The translations under genes and the position numbers were made by a program. A DNA stretch of 64,000 bases from assembly GCA_965246935.1 (NCBI GenBank), contig CBDFGC010000019.1, positions 545,935 to 609,934 on the forward strand. Direction: 5' to 3'. Source of the stretch: JAZKFT01 sp965246935 (GTDB lineage Bacteria; Bacteroidota; Bacteroidia; Chitinophagales; Chitinophagaceae). Positions within the stretch are counted from its first letter, which is position 1; each line of letters starts with the position of its first letter. The notes beneath the pieces were generated by a model. The model did no database searches and was not told where the DNA came from. It saw only the letters and a program-made list of their open reading frames with translations. Of the stretch, positions 51,972 to 62,119 are shown one piece after another.

Positions 51972-54821
51972 TTACATTCCCCCACGGCCACCACCCATAG
52001 TGCGTATCATCTGCCGCATACCGCCGGGCATATTGGGTGCACCCGATCCAAACTTGCTTAAATTGTAAGTAAAGGAAAGCAGTAAATAACGCTTTAATAC
52101 GTTATAAGTCTGGTCTTCGATGTAGTTACCGTTGGTGTTGCGGGTAACGCCCTGGTTCTGGTTCAGCAGGTCGTATATGTCCAGCCGTATTTGTCCTTTT
52201 TTATTCTTAAAAATACTTTTGGCAATATTTGCATTCCACAAAAATATTTTAGGGTTAAAACCTGCAGCACGACCGGTATTGAGCGTATAGTCAATATCAT
52301 TTTCTACCGTAAAGCCACCGGGTATGTACCAGTTCATATCCAGCCCGTAGTTGTGGCTGAAGTAGCTGTTATTTTGGGTGCTTTGTAAAGAGTACGTAGT
52401 GTTGTACCAGGTAACGCCTGCATTCAGGCTTACGTCAAACAATTCTTTGTAGGTATAATTAAGCGATGGCCGTTCGGTGATGGTGAGGGTATTAATTTTA
52501 TTTTCTTCCGAAAATAGTTTATCCTTATTAAATAACAGGTTGATATTGTGATTAAAATTAGCATTGGTGCTAAGGTTAAGGTTGGCTTTTAATTTGGCAA
52601 TTTTTACCGGGAATCCTAACGAGCCGGTTGCGTTGGCATTATAGGTTCCGTTTACATTGGCATAGCGGGTCAGGCGGTTACCTACCCGGCCAATGCTATC
52701 ATCGTTTACAATTTTGTTGAATGTCTGAGAAGCGTTTAGAAAAAGGAAAAAACTTTTTTGTGTATAGGGGTCAAATACACTGTAGTTAATGCGAACGTTA
52801 TTGGTAAACTCCTGCTTCAGATTCGGATTACCCTGGGTTACATTCAGCGGGTCGGTACTGTCGCGGATGGGTTGCAGTTGCGCCACCGATGGCTGGCGGG
52901 TAGTACCATTGTAATTAAGTCTGAAATTTTTGTAGCTGTTGGGCCTTATTTGCAACATGACCGTAGGCAACACATTAAAAAATGTTTGCCTGATGTTTTG
53001 ATTTTTGGCCTGTATCAGGCTTTGCAGTTCCGACTCCTGAAAATTCAGTCCTACAGAGTAATTCCAGAGTTTCCGGTTTTCACGGTAATTCAGGCTACCA
53101 CCGGAGTAGTCATAATTATTATCAAAATAGTTGGTAAGCGATTGGTTAATACGGTCATAACGGCCTGTAGCTTTATTGTAATCAAATGCCTTCCGGTCGC
53201 TGGTGCTACCGTTATGATTGTGGTAAGCATTTACTTCAATCAGGGAGCGCCTGCTCATTGGTTCCGTGTAGCTTACGTTGATACCATAATTGCTGGAAAC
53301 CGCATCGGTTGTGTTAATGCGGTTGATGGTATCGTAAGAAACAGCCCCACTCATTGTATTGCGTGGTGTAATGGCATATTGGTTACCATCAGCATTACTT
53401 TGGTTACGGCTGCCACTTAGCTGGGTTGTAAAAGTACGGCCCCTCTTAGCGAAGCGGTGCCTGAATAATGCCGTAACGCCTGCATTATAACCTTCATTGT
53501 CAGTGTTGGCTGTGTTGGTTCCCGCTGAAAGCATTAACTCTTTCGGGCTACGGGTAGAAAAATCATAATGGCTGCGGGTATTGGTAGTCTGGTAGGTAAA
53601 GTAAGGCGTAACTTTTACAGAATTAGATGAATCCATCTTCCAGTCAACAGACAAATTGAACCGGTGATTATTGTTGTCCCGGGTGGTTGTCCCGGGTTCA
53701 GTATAAATCTGAGAAGAGTCGGTGCCATTGCCTTGTAAATATTCCCGGCGGGTAACGTATTGTTTCAGCAGGTGCGTATTGTTGAAAAAGTAACTGCTGT
53801 TCAAGTCCAGTTTTTTATTCTTGAAATTATTATAGTTGAGGCCAACGGCATTGGTATTGGTAATACCCTGGCCGCTTCCGCCAAAGCCGGAAATATTCAG
53901 GCCATTACCGCTGGTAATTGTACGAAGATTGCCACCCGAACTGCCACCGCTTCCGCCACCACTAAAGCTCAGTGCATCCATAATACTGAAGCCTTGTTTG
54001 TTGACGTTATTGCTCTGGGCAATTAAGGAAAGCTGTTCGCCTTTTTTAAAACTATTGATATTGGTGCTAAAATCATAGCGGTCCCTGGTACCATATCCGC
54101 CGGATACTTTACCAAAAATACCGACCCGTTTATCTGCTTTTAGGGTAAGGTTAATAGTAGGTTCACTGTTGCCATCATCAAACCCGGTAAAATCGCTTTT
54201 GTCGCTTTTCTTATCATACACCTGTACCTTATTTATCATATCGGCCTGCAGATTTTTAGTTGCAAGCTTCGGATCGTTGGTAAAAAATTCTTTTCCATCG
54301 ACCATTACTTTGGTAATTGTTTTTCCGTTAGCCGTAATGGTACCATCTTTTTCTACTACAATACCCGGTAATTTTTTCAGCAGATCTTCTACTGATGCAT
54401 TGACTTTAGTTTTAAAACTGCCTGCATTGAATTCAATAGTATCCCCTTTTATAACAATTGGCTCTGCCGTCACCGTTACGTTCATGCCACTGTTTAAAGA
54501 TGTCAACGGAATAGTGCCTGCATCAACCTGCTTTACTGCATCCGTTATGGAGAATTTTTTATAATACGTATTGAAACCGGTATAGGAAACCATTAGTACG
54601 TAATTGCCTGCATCCAGCCGGGTTACAGAAAAGCTTCCCTGGTCGTTGCTTCTGGCAAAAGAAATAAGCGAGGAATCGGATGCCTGCACCACACTGATAG
54701 TAGCATTCGCCAGCGGCTTTTTAATAGCCGTATCAGAAACGGTTCCTTTGATAAGGCCGCTTTGAGCGGATGCAGCCAGGGAAAAAATACCGGAAATAAG
54801 CAGTAGTAGAAAGTATTTCAT
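51972..54821 (-). CDS. Large outer-membrane beta-barrel receptor-like protein
   Basis: The 949-residue protein has a signal peptide (LLLISGIFSLAASA), an N-terminal carboxypeptidase-regulatory-like domain (LIKGTVSDTAIKKPLANATISVVQ to TGFNTYYKKFSI, about 20-110), then a plug-like KGDTIEFNAGSFKTKVNASVEDLLKKLPGIVVEKDGTITANGKTITKVMVDGKEFFTNDP and a C-terminal TonB-dependent-receptor-like barrel rich in Asn/Tyr. No TonB box is clear. The family (OMP_b-brl_3) is common in Bacteroidota, with unknown substrate. The barrel ends near a low-complexity PGGMRQMIRTMGGGRGGM tail, not an aromatic residue. Confidence 0.88.
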   Translation of the reverse strand: MKYFLLLLISGIFSLAASAQSGLIKGTVSDTAIKKPLANATISVVQASDSSLISFARSNDQGSFSVTRLDAGNYVLMVSYTGFNTYYKKFSITDAVKQVDAGTIPLTSLNSGMNVTVTAEPIVIKGDTIEFNAGSFKTKVNASVEDLLKKLPGIVVEKDGTITANGKTITKVMVDGKEFFTNDPKLATKNLQADMINKVQVYDKKSDKSDFTGFDDGNSEPTINLTLKADKRVGIFGKVSGGYGTRDRYDFSTNINSFKKGEQLSLIAQSNNVNKQGFSIMDALSFSGGGSGGSSGGNLRTITSGNGLNISGFGGSGQGITNTNAVGLNYNNFKNKKLDLNSSYFFNNTHLLKQYVTRREYLQGNGTDSSQIYTEPGTTTRDNNNHRFNLSVDWKMDSSNSVKVTPYFTYQTTNTRSHYDFSTRSPKELMLSAGTNTANTDNEGYNAGVTALFRHRFAKRGRTFTTQLSGSRNQSNADGNQYAITPRNTMSGAVSYDTINRINTTDAVSSNYGINVSYTEPMSRRSLIEVNAYHNHNGSTSDRKAFDYNKATGRYDRINQSLTNYFDNNYDYSGGSLNYRENRKLWNYSVGLNFQESELQSLIQAKNQNIRQTFFNVLPTVMLQIRPNSYKNFRLNYNGTTRQPSVAQLQPIRDSTDPLNVTQGNPNLKQEFTNNVRINYSVFDPYTQKSFFLFLNASQTFNKIVNDDSIGRVGNRLTRYANVNGTYNANATGSLGFPVKIAKLKANLNLSTNANFNHNINLLFNKDKLFSEENKINTLTITERPSLNYTYKELFDVSLNAGVTWYNTTYSLQSTQNNSYFSHNYGLDMNWYIPGGFTVENDIDYTLNTGRAAGFNPKIFLWNANIAKSIFKNKKGQIRLDIYDLLNQNQGVTRNTNGNYIEDQTYNVLKRYLLLSFTYNLSKFGSGAPNMPGGMRQMIRTMGGGRGGM

Positions 54822-54926
54822 AAGTTAAACAGTTGAAGGCAGGATAGGAATCGGGCAAAGCTATCTATACAGGTACCGCAAAACGGTTAACAATAGAAGG
54901 AATTTTGTTAATTCTCGTTAATGATG

Positions 54927-55123
54927 ATCGTCAATCGTGAATCGCCAATCATTTTCGTGAATCGCCAATCATTTTTGTGAATCATCAATCGTGAATAGTG
55001 GTTGCGGTTCGGCATTTAAAATAATTTATGAACTTTGGTCTGTATAATGCCTCCTGAAAAGGAGCAGAAAATACCGAAGCGTAATGAAAGCATGATTATT
55101 TTGAACCATTCACGATTGACGAT
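54927..55123. repeat. GTGAATC/CAATC word repeats with inverted copies
   Basis: ATCGTCAATCGTGAAT (54927-54942) has an exact complement at 55108-55123. Between lie two tandem copies of CGTGAATCGCCAATCATTTT (54936-54975) and a third degenerate copy. The block fills most of the 378-bp gap between the large barrel gene and the gldJ terminator. Confidence 0.7.
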
Positions 55124-55130
55124 TGACGAA

Positions 55131-55160
55131 AAAGAGCCACCCTGTTACGGATGGCTCTTT
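55131..55160 (-). terminator. Terminator of gldJ
   Basis: AAAGAGCCA pairs with TGGCTCTTT, extended by CC/GG, around a 6-nt loop, 40 bp after the gldJ stop on the minus strand. The minus strand after the stem continues with TTTT. Confidence 0.8.
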
Positions 55161-55199
55161 GTTTGATAAACGTATTTGGGATCAGATTATCCTTTATAA

Positions 55200-56789
55200 T
55201 TACCGGCGTTGGCGTTTGGTAGGGAAATAGTTTCCGCTCTTACGGCTATTGCCCTCAGGTGAACCAAAATAAGTCATAGCGCAACGAAAGCCAACGGTAT
55301 TTGCCGATTGATCTTCCTGTAAGTAACGGCGGGTACCGGGACTAAGCCAATAAGGCATATCCAGCCAGCTACCACCTTTTATTACGCGGCTTTTATCGCT
55401 GATAAGGGTAGTAATACCAGAGCCATAAGAAACACCACTTAAACTATCTCCATCCAGGTAGTTAATAGCTTGCGCACGCTGGTAATTTACACGATGTTCC
55501 AGCATGCTATCCGGTTCCAATTCATATTTAGGCCGGTTAACAGCTACCCCATTTACACTATCTCTTACATAAGCTGTTCCATCAGAAGTTTTACTCAGGC
55601 GTTTAAATGTATTACCCCGGAAATAGTTAAAGTCATCACCCACTTCATATGTCTGCGGGCGGTACACATCTTCTACCCACTCGCTTACGTTACCACTCAT
55701 ATTATACAGGCCAAAACCGTTTGCATAAAAAGATTCAACCGGTGCAGTAATGGCAGCACGGTCATTCAGACCACCGGCCACACCCATCAGGTCGCCGTTT
55801 CCACGTTTAAAATTGGCCAGCATAGCACCCTGCCAGGCGCCACGGCGGCTATCCCGCAGTCCATTGAAACCACCATTACTCCAGGCATATACCTGTTTAT
55901 TGCTAATCAGTTCCTCGCCGCGGCCTTTCTCTTTTTTACGGGGCTGTGGGTTTAGATTTACATATCCCAATGCGGCATACTCCCATTCTGCTTCTGTAGG
56001 CAGGCGATAATCAGGACTAAGGATACCATCTTCAAAAGTAACATGTGTACGGGGTGTACCATTTGAATTAGTAAGCCCTGACTTTTTGTTTCTGGCTGCT
56101 TTTCCGGGAGCCGGGTCATCACTAAGTCCGATCAGGTATGATTTTGTATTGAACGCTTCTTCCCCTTTACCATTCAGGGTCTGGCCTTTAATTTCATTGG
56201 CATTAATAAAACCCGGTTTTGCTAATGCCAGTTCATTTACCCTATCCGTACGCCAGATGCAAAAATCGTGTGCCTGTTGCCAGGTTACACCCACAACCGG
56301 GTAAAAATTATATGCAGGGTGGCGAAAATAATATTCCACATAGGGCTCATTGAATGCCAGCTCACTGCGCCAAACAAGTGTATCAGGCAGGGCAGCATCC
56401 AGAATGGCCTGGTTTCTTGGTTCAGCTTCCGGATCAAACACCTGGCTCAACCAATACATATATTCCCGGTAGTGTACATTCGCCACTTCGGTTTTATCAA
56501 TAAAAAAAGAATTGACCGTTACCCGTTTAGGAACGTTATTCCAGTCGCTCATTACATCTTCCTGCGTAGCACCCATCGTAAAAGTGCCGCCCTGTACAAA
56601 CACAAGGCCCGGGCCGGCTTTTATATCTTTCGGCTTGGCTACCTGAAAACCGCCCTGGTTTTTATCATTATAATTCCAGCCGGTAGCACCGGAAGTTTCC
56701 GGCTTCTTTTTAAAAACTTTGCACGAACTGAAAACGATCATGCTGCTTATTAGCATTACTGCCGGGGCAACTCTCATTATATACATCAA
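55200..56789 (-). CDS. gldJ: Gliding motility/T9SS lipoprotein GldJ
   Basis: The 529-residue protein has a lipoprotein signal (LISSMIVFSSC, Cys23) and a formylglycine-enzyme-like (SUMF1/FGE) fold: GPGLVFVQGGTFTMGATQEDVMSDWNNVPKRVTVNSFFIDKTEVANVHYREY, GVTWQQAHDFCIWRTDRVNE, PTEAEWEYAALG and NMSGNVSEWVEDVY, with KGGSWLDMPYWLSPGTRRYL at the end. The TGWNYNDKNQGGF linker matches GldJ rather than GldK. GldJ is needed for GldK and the outer-membrane T9SS ring. It is divergently arranged with porV (57325). Confidence 0.9.
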   Translation of the reverse strand: MMYIMRVAPAVMLISSMIVFSSCKVFKKKPETSGATGWNYNDKNQGGFQVAKPKDIKAGPGLVFVQGGTFTMGATQEDVMSDWNNVPKRVTVNSFFIDKTEVANVHYREYMYWLSQVFDPEAEPRNQAILDAALPDTLVWRSELAFNEPYVEYYFRHPAYNFYPVVGVTWQQAHDFCIWRTDRVNELALAKPGFINANEIKGQTLNGKGEEAFNTKSYLIGLSDDPAPGKAARNKKSGLTNSNGTPRTHVTFEDGILSPDYRLPTEAEWEYAALGYVNLNPQPRKKEKGRGEELISNKQVYAWSNGGFNGLRDSRRGAWQGAMLANFKRGNGDLMGVAGGLNDRAAITAPVESFYANGFGLYNMSGNVSEWVEDVYRPQTYEVGDDFNYFRGNTFKRLSKTSDGTAYVRDSVNGVAVNRPKYELEPDSMLEHRVNYQRAQAINYLDGDSLSGVSYGSGITTLISDKSRVIKGGSWLDMPYWLSPGTRRYLQEDQSANTVGFRCAMTYFGSPEGNSRKSGNYFPTKRQRR

Positions 56790-57080
56790 AGATGGTTTTG
56801 AATGATTAAACGCTTGGCAATCGCCGGATATTGTATGATTATTGGTAGCGAATGTAGTAATTCTTTCTGAAAACCTTTTGCCTGCCTGCCGGGAATTTAG
56901 TTATGAAATAATTATAATAGTTGAAAGAGAACAAGATCTGATCATCAGTGAAATGGAAGTTGTTAATGTAATGGTGAAATTTTGGTTTCCGGCTTATTGC
57001 AGCAGGCTGGCAGTTTAATGATAAATAATAAAAAGGAGTACTGGTCAATCGTTAATGGTGTATTGACCGTATAATGGATG

Positions 57081-57116
57081 CTTCTTTTCGACAATAACCT
57101 TCTTTTCGACAATAAC
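57081..57116. repeat. 18-bp tandem duplication upstream of porV
   Basis: CTTCTTTTCGACAATAAC occurs twice in direct succession at 57081-57098 and 57099-57116. It is about 140 bp from the porV -7 box and may be an operator pair or a recent slippage product. Confidence 0.7.
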
Positions 57117-57253
57117 CTAATATTGACTGCGTTTATCTATCAAAAAAAATCCACTGTAAAATATGCACGTTTTAAAAAACACTACATACATTGCAGTATT
57201 AAATCATTAATTCAGTATAGCTTATAGGCTCACCTTTACTTCAACCTGTTTAT

Positions 57254-57261
57254 TAAATTTG
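57254..57261 (+). promoter_or_regulatory. Candidate -7 box TAAATTTG for porV
   Basis: TAAATTTG matches the Bacteroidota -7 consensus TAnnTTTG and lies 64 bp before the porV ATG, leaving a leader of about 55 nt. A TTTA-like -33 candidate is near 57235. Confidence 0.4.
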
Positions 57262-57324
57262 CGGCAGCATCTAAAATACTATTTTAGCCCGCTGTTTGCT
57301 TGTACCCAAAACAAATACTGACTA

Positions 57325-58485
57325 ATGAGACTTAAACTTAAAACTGCTGCATTTTTTTGTGCTGCTGCTATTTCAACCGAAGCATTTTCTCAGGCAGAGC
57401 CTATCAATGTAGTAACTTCCGCTGTTCCCTTCCTTCGTATTTCACCGGATGCCCGCAGTGGTGGAATGGGCGATATGGGTATTGCCACTTCGCCCGACGC
57501 CAACTCTTCTTTCTGGAATATTGCTAAAACACCATTTGCAACCCAAAAAGCCGGCGTATCACTTACCTACACTCCCTGGCTTAAAGATTTAGGGGTAAAT
57601 GATGTATTCCTGGCCTCGCTTGCCGGTTACTATAAATTAGATGATCAATCAGCTGTTTCCGCTTCACTTCGATATTTCAACCTGGGTACTATTCAGTTTA
57701 CCGATTTCTCCGGAACGGATATTTCTACCGGTAAGCCTACTGAATTGGGTATTGATGCCGGTTACAGCCGTAAGATTACAGATAAGTTAGGAGTGGGGGT
57801 AGCATTGCGTTATATCAACAGTAACCTTACCAGGGGCTATGCTTCCAGTACCGGTGTTACGTACAAGGCAGGCAGTGCAGTAGCCGGTGATCTTTCCTTT
57901 TTTTATGATAACACAAATGATCAGGGAACAGGATTTCGGGCAGGATTGGCATTCAGCAATTTAGGGTCTAAAATTTCCTATACCAACGATGCCAACCAGC
58001 GGGATTATATACCTGCAAATATGGGTATAGGCGTTTCAAACACTTTTACGATTGACGCAAACAGCAAGCTGATGCTGGGTATTGAGGCAAACAAATTATT
58101 GGTTCCGACTCCACCGCTTGCTACCGGCGACGTAACAACCGATTCGACCCGTTTATTTAATTATCGCTCCAAAGGCCTGATCAGCAGTTGGTTCTCTTCC
58201 TTTGGCGATGCAGGCAGTGCAGGCAGTGAATTAAAAGAAGTACAGGTTAGCCTGGGTGCAGAATTTAATTATGCCGATCAGTTTTTTGCACGTGCCGGTT
58301 ATTTCTTTGAAGATAAAACAAAAGGAAACCGCAAATTTTTTACCGCTGGTGTTGGTATTGTGTACAATGTATTCGGCTTAAATTTTTCGTACCTGATCCC
58401 TTCCGGTAATGGTGTAAACCGTAATCCATTATCGAATACGCTGCGTTTCAGCCTGGTATTCAATTTTGCAAATACCGCCCAATAA
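57325..58485 (+). CDS. porV: T9SS outer-membrane protein PorV (LptO)
   Basis: The 386-residue protein has a signal peptide (TAAFFCAAAISTEAFSQ) and the PorV motif VPFLRISPDARSGGMGDMGIATSPDANSSFWNIAK, followed by FadL-like barrel strands to a C-terminal LRFSLVFNFANTAQ. PorV is the OM shuttle that carries cargo from the SprA translocon to the PorU sortase attachment complex. It suits the M36 protease with T9SS sorting domain in this window. Its usual partner porU is not in this window. Divergent to gldJ. Confidence 0.93.
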   Translation: MRLKLKTAAFFCAAAISTEAFSQAEPINVVTSAVPFLRISPDARSGGMGDMGIATSPDANSSFWNIAKTPFATQKAGVSLTYTPWLKDLGVNDVFLASLAGYYKLDDQSAVSASLRYFNLGTIQFTDFSGTDISTGKPTELGIDAGYSRKITDKLGVGVALRYINSNLTRGYASSTGVTYKAGSAVAGDLSFFYDNTNDQGTGFRAGLAFSNLGSKISYTNDANQRDYIPANMGIGVSNTFTIDANSKLMLGIEANKLLVPTPPLATGDVTTDSTRLFNYRSKGLISSWFSSFGDAGSAGSELKEVQVSLGAEFNYADQFFARAGYFFEDKTKGNRKFFTAGVGIVYNVFGLNFSYLIPSGNGVNRNPLSNTLRFSLVFNFANTAQ

Positions 58486-58506
58486 ATCTTACTGATACTT
58501 TATTAT

Positions 58507-58536
58507 AAAAGGCGAAGTGTAAAAACTTCGCCTTTT
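58507..58536 (+). terminator. Intrinsic terminator of porV
   Basis: AAAAGGCGAAG (58507-58517) pairs perfectly with CTTCGCCTTTT (58526-58536) around TGTAAAAA and is followed by a T-rich run. Confidence 0.88.
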
Positions 58537-58708
58537 CTTTTTCGCCTTCTCCTTTGAAGGGCTCATCAAATTCCTTCAAAGGTTTTGATTAAATTATAAT
58601 GACTTTCAGTTTAACCTTTTAATTTTCAATGCAGGTGTGGGTAAGGTCTGCATTGGCGGATAAACTATAAGGGTTTGGTGTTTAACAATTTTCCTTTTTC
58701 TTCGCAGC

Positions 58709-59188
58709 ATGTATAGAACCGGATTTGGCATCGATTTTCACCAGCTAACAGAAGGCCGGGAATTTTGGCTGGGCGGCGTACAAATTGAACATACAAAGGG
58801 TGCTTTAGGACATAGCGATGCGGACGTATTACTTCATGCAATCTGCGATGCTTTATTGGGAGCACTTGCTTTGGGTGATATCGGTACTCATTTTCCTGAC
58901 ACTGACACTGCATTTAAAAATATCGATAGTAAAATTTTACTCCGGAAAACGTATATGCTGGTTCAGGAAAAAGGCTATCATCTGATAAATCTTGATAGCA
59001 CCATTTGCCTGGAAAAACCGAAGATTAAGCCGTATGTTGCTGCCATGCAGGCAATAATTGCCGGCTTGTTACAGGTAACAATAGACGACATTTCTATAAA
59101 GGCAACCACTACCGAAAAAATGGGCTTTGCCGGCCGGGAAGAAGGTTTGGTTGCGTATGCTACGGTGCTGTTGCAAAAAAAACAATAG
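58709..59188 (+). CDS. ispF: 2-C-methyl-D-erythritol 2,4-cyclodiphosphate synthase
   Basis: IspF makes MEcPP, the fifth step of the MEP isoprenoid pathway. The 159-residue protein has D9 and H11 (GFGIDFHQL) and ALGHSDADVLLHAICDALLGALALGDIGTHFPDTD, the metal-binding and hinge regions, with LINLDSTICLEKPKI and KATTTEKMGFAGREEG conserved. Normal length, cytosolic. The stop is followed by a TGCAAATTAGCAAATGACTC word repeat shared with the region after the glycosyltransferase (50001). Confidence 0.95.
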   Translation: MYRTGFGIDFHQLTEGREFWLGGVQIEHTKGALGHSDADVLLHAICDALLGALALGDIGTHFPDTDTAFKNIDSKILLRKTYMLVQEKGYHLINLDSTICLEKPKIKPYVAAMQAIIAGLLQVTIDDISIKATTTEKMGFAGREEGLVAYATVLLQKKQ

Positions 59189-59422
59189 GCAATATGCAAA
59201 TGTGCAAATTAGCAAATGACTCAATTACTCAATAAATACAAAATGCAAATAACCAATAGACAATCAATATAAATGGAATACAAATGAATACACAGATGAT
59301 ATTGTATTCGCCCTGAAAGGGCAGCAATATTCCAGCATAGGGCAACGCCCTATGAATGCAAGGCATTCCAAATTCATCTCTCATCTCTTATCTCTCATAA
59401 CTCATATCTTCTTGAAAATTTT

Positions 59423-59860
59423 ATGATTACGGTCGGTATTAAAAACACATCGTCAAACGAACTGCCGGCTTATGCTACAGCAGGTGCTGCCGGGCTGGAT
59501 ATACGGGCTATGCTTACTGAACCTGTTACACTCCGGCCAATGGAACGCATAGCTGTACCTACCGGTTTATACCTGGAAATACCAGATGGTTACGAAGCAC
59601 AGGTGCGGCCCCGCAGTGGGCTGGCATTGCGGCACGGTATTACCTGCCTTAATACACCCGGCACCATTGACAGCGATTACCGCGGCGAACTAAAAGTAAT
59701 TTTGATTAACCTGTCGGCTGAGGCACAAACAATACATCCCGGCGACCGGATTGCACAAATGGTATTTCAGAAAACAGAAAAAGTGCAGTGGCAGGAAGTG
59801 GCAGCATTATCTGTAAGTACCCGTGGTGAAGGTGGTTTTGGACATACCGGTAAACAATAA
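59423..59860 (+). CDS. dut: Deoxyuridine 5'-triphosphate nucleotidohydrolase
   Basis: Dut hydrolyses dUTP to dUMP and PPi. The 145-residue homotrimer subunit shows all motifs: AGAAGLDIRA (1), RPRSGLALRHG (2), GTIDSDYRGEL (3), RIAQMVFQ (4) and the Gly-rich C-terminal arm STRGEGGFGHTGK (5). Normal length. The stop overlaps no gene but the downstream lipoprotein gene starts within a few bases, so they likely share a transcript. Confidence 0.95.
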   Translation: MITVGIKNTSSNELPAYATAGAAGLDIRAMLTEPVTLRPMERIAVPTGLYLEIPDGYEAQVRPRSGLALRHGITCLNTPGTIDSDYRGELKVILINLSAEAQTIHPGDRIAQMVFQKTEKVQWQEVAALSVSTRGEGGFGHTGKQ

Positions 59861-59867
59861 ATGATAT

Positions 59868-60688
59868 ATGAAGACGATCCGTTTTTTTGGAATTTGCTTA
59901 ATAAGCATTCTGTGCTTTTTGCTGCCTGCCGTGGTACAAAAAAAATAACAACCGCCATCAATAAGCGGGATACGGCTATAGCCATCATTATACCCAACAA
60001 CCCCGTTGATTCCGCCGCATTGCGGGCTGCCATCCTTGCGAAGGTAAATGCCAACCATATTGACTTCCAATGGTTCAACGCCAAAATGAAAGTAGACTAT
60101 GAGGATAACAGTGGTAAAAACACAGATTTTACGGCTAATATGCGGATCCGAAAGGACAGTGCTATCTGGATGCAACTTACAGGACTACTGGGCATTGAGG
60201 GCTTCCGGGTAATGATTACCAGGGACAGCGTAAAATTGATGGATAAATTGAAAAAGGAAATACAGTACCGTTCTATTGCCTACCTGCAGGACCTTACGCA
60301 ACTACCCTTTGATTTTCGTACCCTACAGGATTTGCTGGTAGGCAATCCTATTTATTTCAGCAATAATATCAGTTCATTTAAGCAAAGCGACAACCAGTTG
60401 CTGGTTCAAAGTTTTGGCACTTTGTTCAAACACCTGATTACTCTTGACACCACTAATAATTATATCCTTCACAGTAAGCTTGACGATGCTGATGTGGCCC
60501 GCAACCGTACGGCGGAGATTACGTTCGATGATTATGAAAATAAGACGGGCAGGGCTTTTTCAAAAGACCGCAGGCTAACCGTTACCGAAAAATCCAAGCT
60601 GGACATTCACATGGATTTCAAACAGTTTGATTTCGACCAGCCACAAACTTTTCCATTTAATGTTCCAAAAAATTACAAGGTAAAGTAA
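59868..60688 (+). CDS. DUF4292 lipoprotein, 5' end frameshifted
   Basis: The main part, from about NKRDTAIAIIIPNNPVDSAALRAAILAKVNANHIDFQWFNAKMKVDYED to PFNVPKNYKVK, matches the DUF4292 outer-membrane-biogenesis-like (LolA/LolB-fold) family. In the frame starting at ATG 59868 the N-terminus reads MKTIRFFGICLISILCF, a lipoprotein signal, but then runs out of frame. Adding one T to the T5 run at 59916-59920 joins it to FFAACRGTKKI with lipobox FAAC. So a single homopolymer deletion breaks the signal. Cotranscription with dut is likely. Confidence 0.8.
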
Positions 60689-60739
60689 TAGCTGCCCCGA
60701 TTCTCCGTTTTAGTAGTACATCCTAAACTCTCCTTACGC

Positions 60740-62105
60740 ATGAAAAAGCTATCGGTACTATTTTTTGCGCTGTTAACCGGTCTTCGGATTTTTGCACAGC
60801 AACCTACTAAAGAAGAATTGCAACGCAGGAATACTGACCTGGCAAAAGAGATAGCCGGCATCAGGGCCGATTTGGATAAAGCAAAAGGAGATAAAAAAGT
60901 AACACTGGGTTTGCTGGAGCAGTTGAACCGTGCTATTACTAAACGTAACCAGGTCATTAGCAATATTAAGGGCGAGGTTTATTATATTGAAAAGGATATT
61001 ATCCGCAACCTTCATGAAACGGAAACGTTACAGAAGGAAGTAGATACCTTAAAAGTACAGTATGCAAAAAGTATCGTATATGCCTATAAAAACCGCAGCA
61101 ATTACGACTTTTTGAATTTCCTGTTTTCGGCAGGCAATTTTAATGATGCATTGAAAAGGTTGGCTTACCTGAAAACATACCGGCAGTACCGGGAGCAGCA
61201 GGCAGGCCGTATAAGAAAAGCAAAGGAAGTATTAAAGGCAAAAAGTGAAGCACTTAAACTAAAACGCGCCGATAAAACGACTGCCCTTAGCGAACAGAAC
61301 AAGCAGATGAACGAACTGGCGCAGGATAAAAAAAGCAAAGACCAGGCATTGGCAGTAATCAAAAGTCAGGAGCAGCAATTGTCAGCTACGATTTCTAAAA
61401 AAGAAAAGCAGCGCCAGCAAAATTCGGCTACCATTAATAAGATTATTATACGGGAGAATAGAACTGGCTAAAGCGGAAGACCGCAGAAGAGAAAAAGCAA
61501 GGCTGGATGCATATAGCAGAAGGAAAAAGCAGCCAAAGCCGCAGCGGCTAAAGGAAAATGGAACGGCCACAACTGCTGACAACAAATCCAGATGACAAAT
61601 AATACAACAGTACAAAAGTAGTAACACCAGCAATGTAAAGAAACACAACGTGCCGCCAAGTGCATTGGAACTTACGCCGGAAGGCATTATTTCTTCGCAG
61701 GAATTTGAAAGAAATAAAGGGCAGTCTGCCCTGGCCGGTAAGTAAAGGGGAAATTGTAATTCCCTTTGGAAACTATACCATTCCTGAAACCAAAATAAAG
61801 GGAGTTAGTGACGGAATAACGATTGAAACGGAAAAGGGCTGTGCAGTAAAAGCAATTTTTGAAGGTGAGGTAATTTCGGTATATAGTATCGGAAGCTGAA
61901 TCAATCCGTGATTATTAAACACGGTAAGTATTTTACTACCTATGGCAATCTTGCATCCGCATCGGTAAGCCGGGGGCAAAAAGTAACTACCGGCCAACCT
62001 ATCGGCACTGCCGGTGTTGATGATAATGGAATTGGAGAAGTAGAATTACGGGTTGATACCGAAAGAGGGCCGATTAACCCGGCAGCCTGGATCAGCAGGA
62101 GATAA
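60740..62105 (+). pseudogene. envC: EnvC-type murein hydrolase activator, multiple frameshifts
   Basis: The N-terminal 60740-61455 reads well: signal (LSVLFFALLTGLRIFAQ), then long coiled coils (QQPTKEELQRRNTDLAKEIAGIRADLDKAKG..., ending INKIIIRE). After that the frame breaks repeatedly: an extra A near 61458, further shifts near 61505-61610, an extra G near 61725, and a missing A near 61900. The pieces rejoin to give PPSALELTPEGIISSQEFER, SLPWPVSKGEIVIPFGNYTIP, IKGVSDGITIETEKG..., HGKYFTTYGNLASASVSRGQ and GEVELRVDTERGPINPAAWI. Loss of the HxxxD and HxH zinc residues is normal for EnvC, which activates amidases. At least five indels in 450 bp, with codon-level conservation of every piece, look more like sequence error than decay. 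Confidence 0.8.
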
Positions 62106-62119
62106 ATGGGTGCTGCCTT

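Larger units (their letters stand above)
56790..57324. other. 535-bp intergenic region between gldJ and porV
   Basis: This is a head-to-head promoter region. It holds an exact 18-bp tandem duplication (57081-57116), low GC, and a TAnnTTTG box for porV (57254). No ORF is convincing. The gldJ promoter was not found with confidence. Confidence 0.6.
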
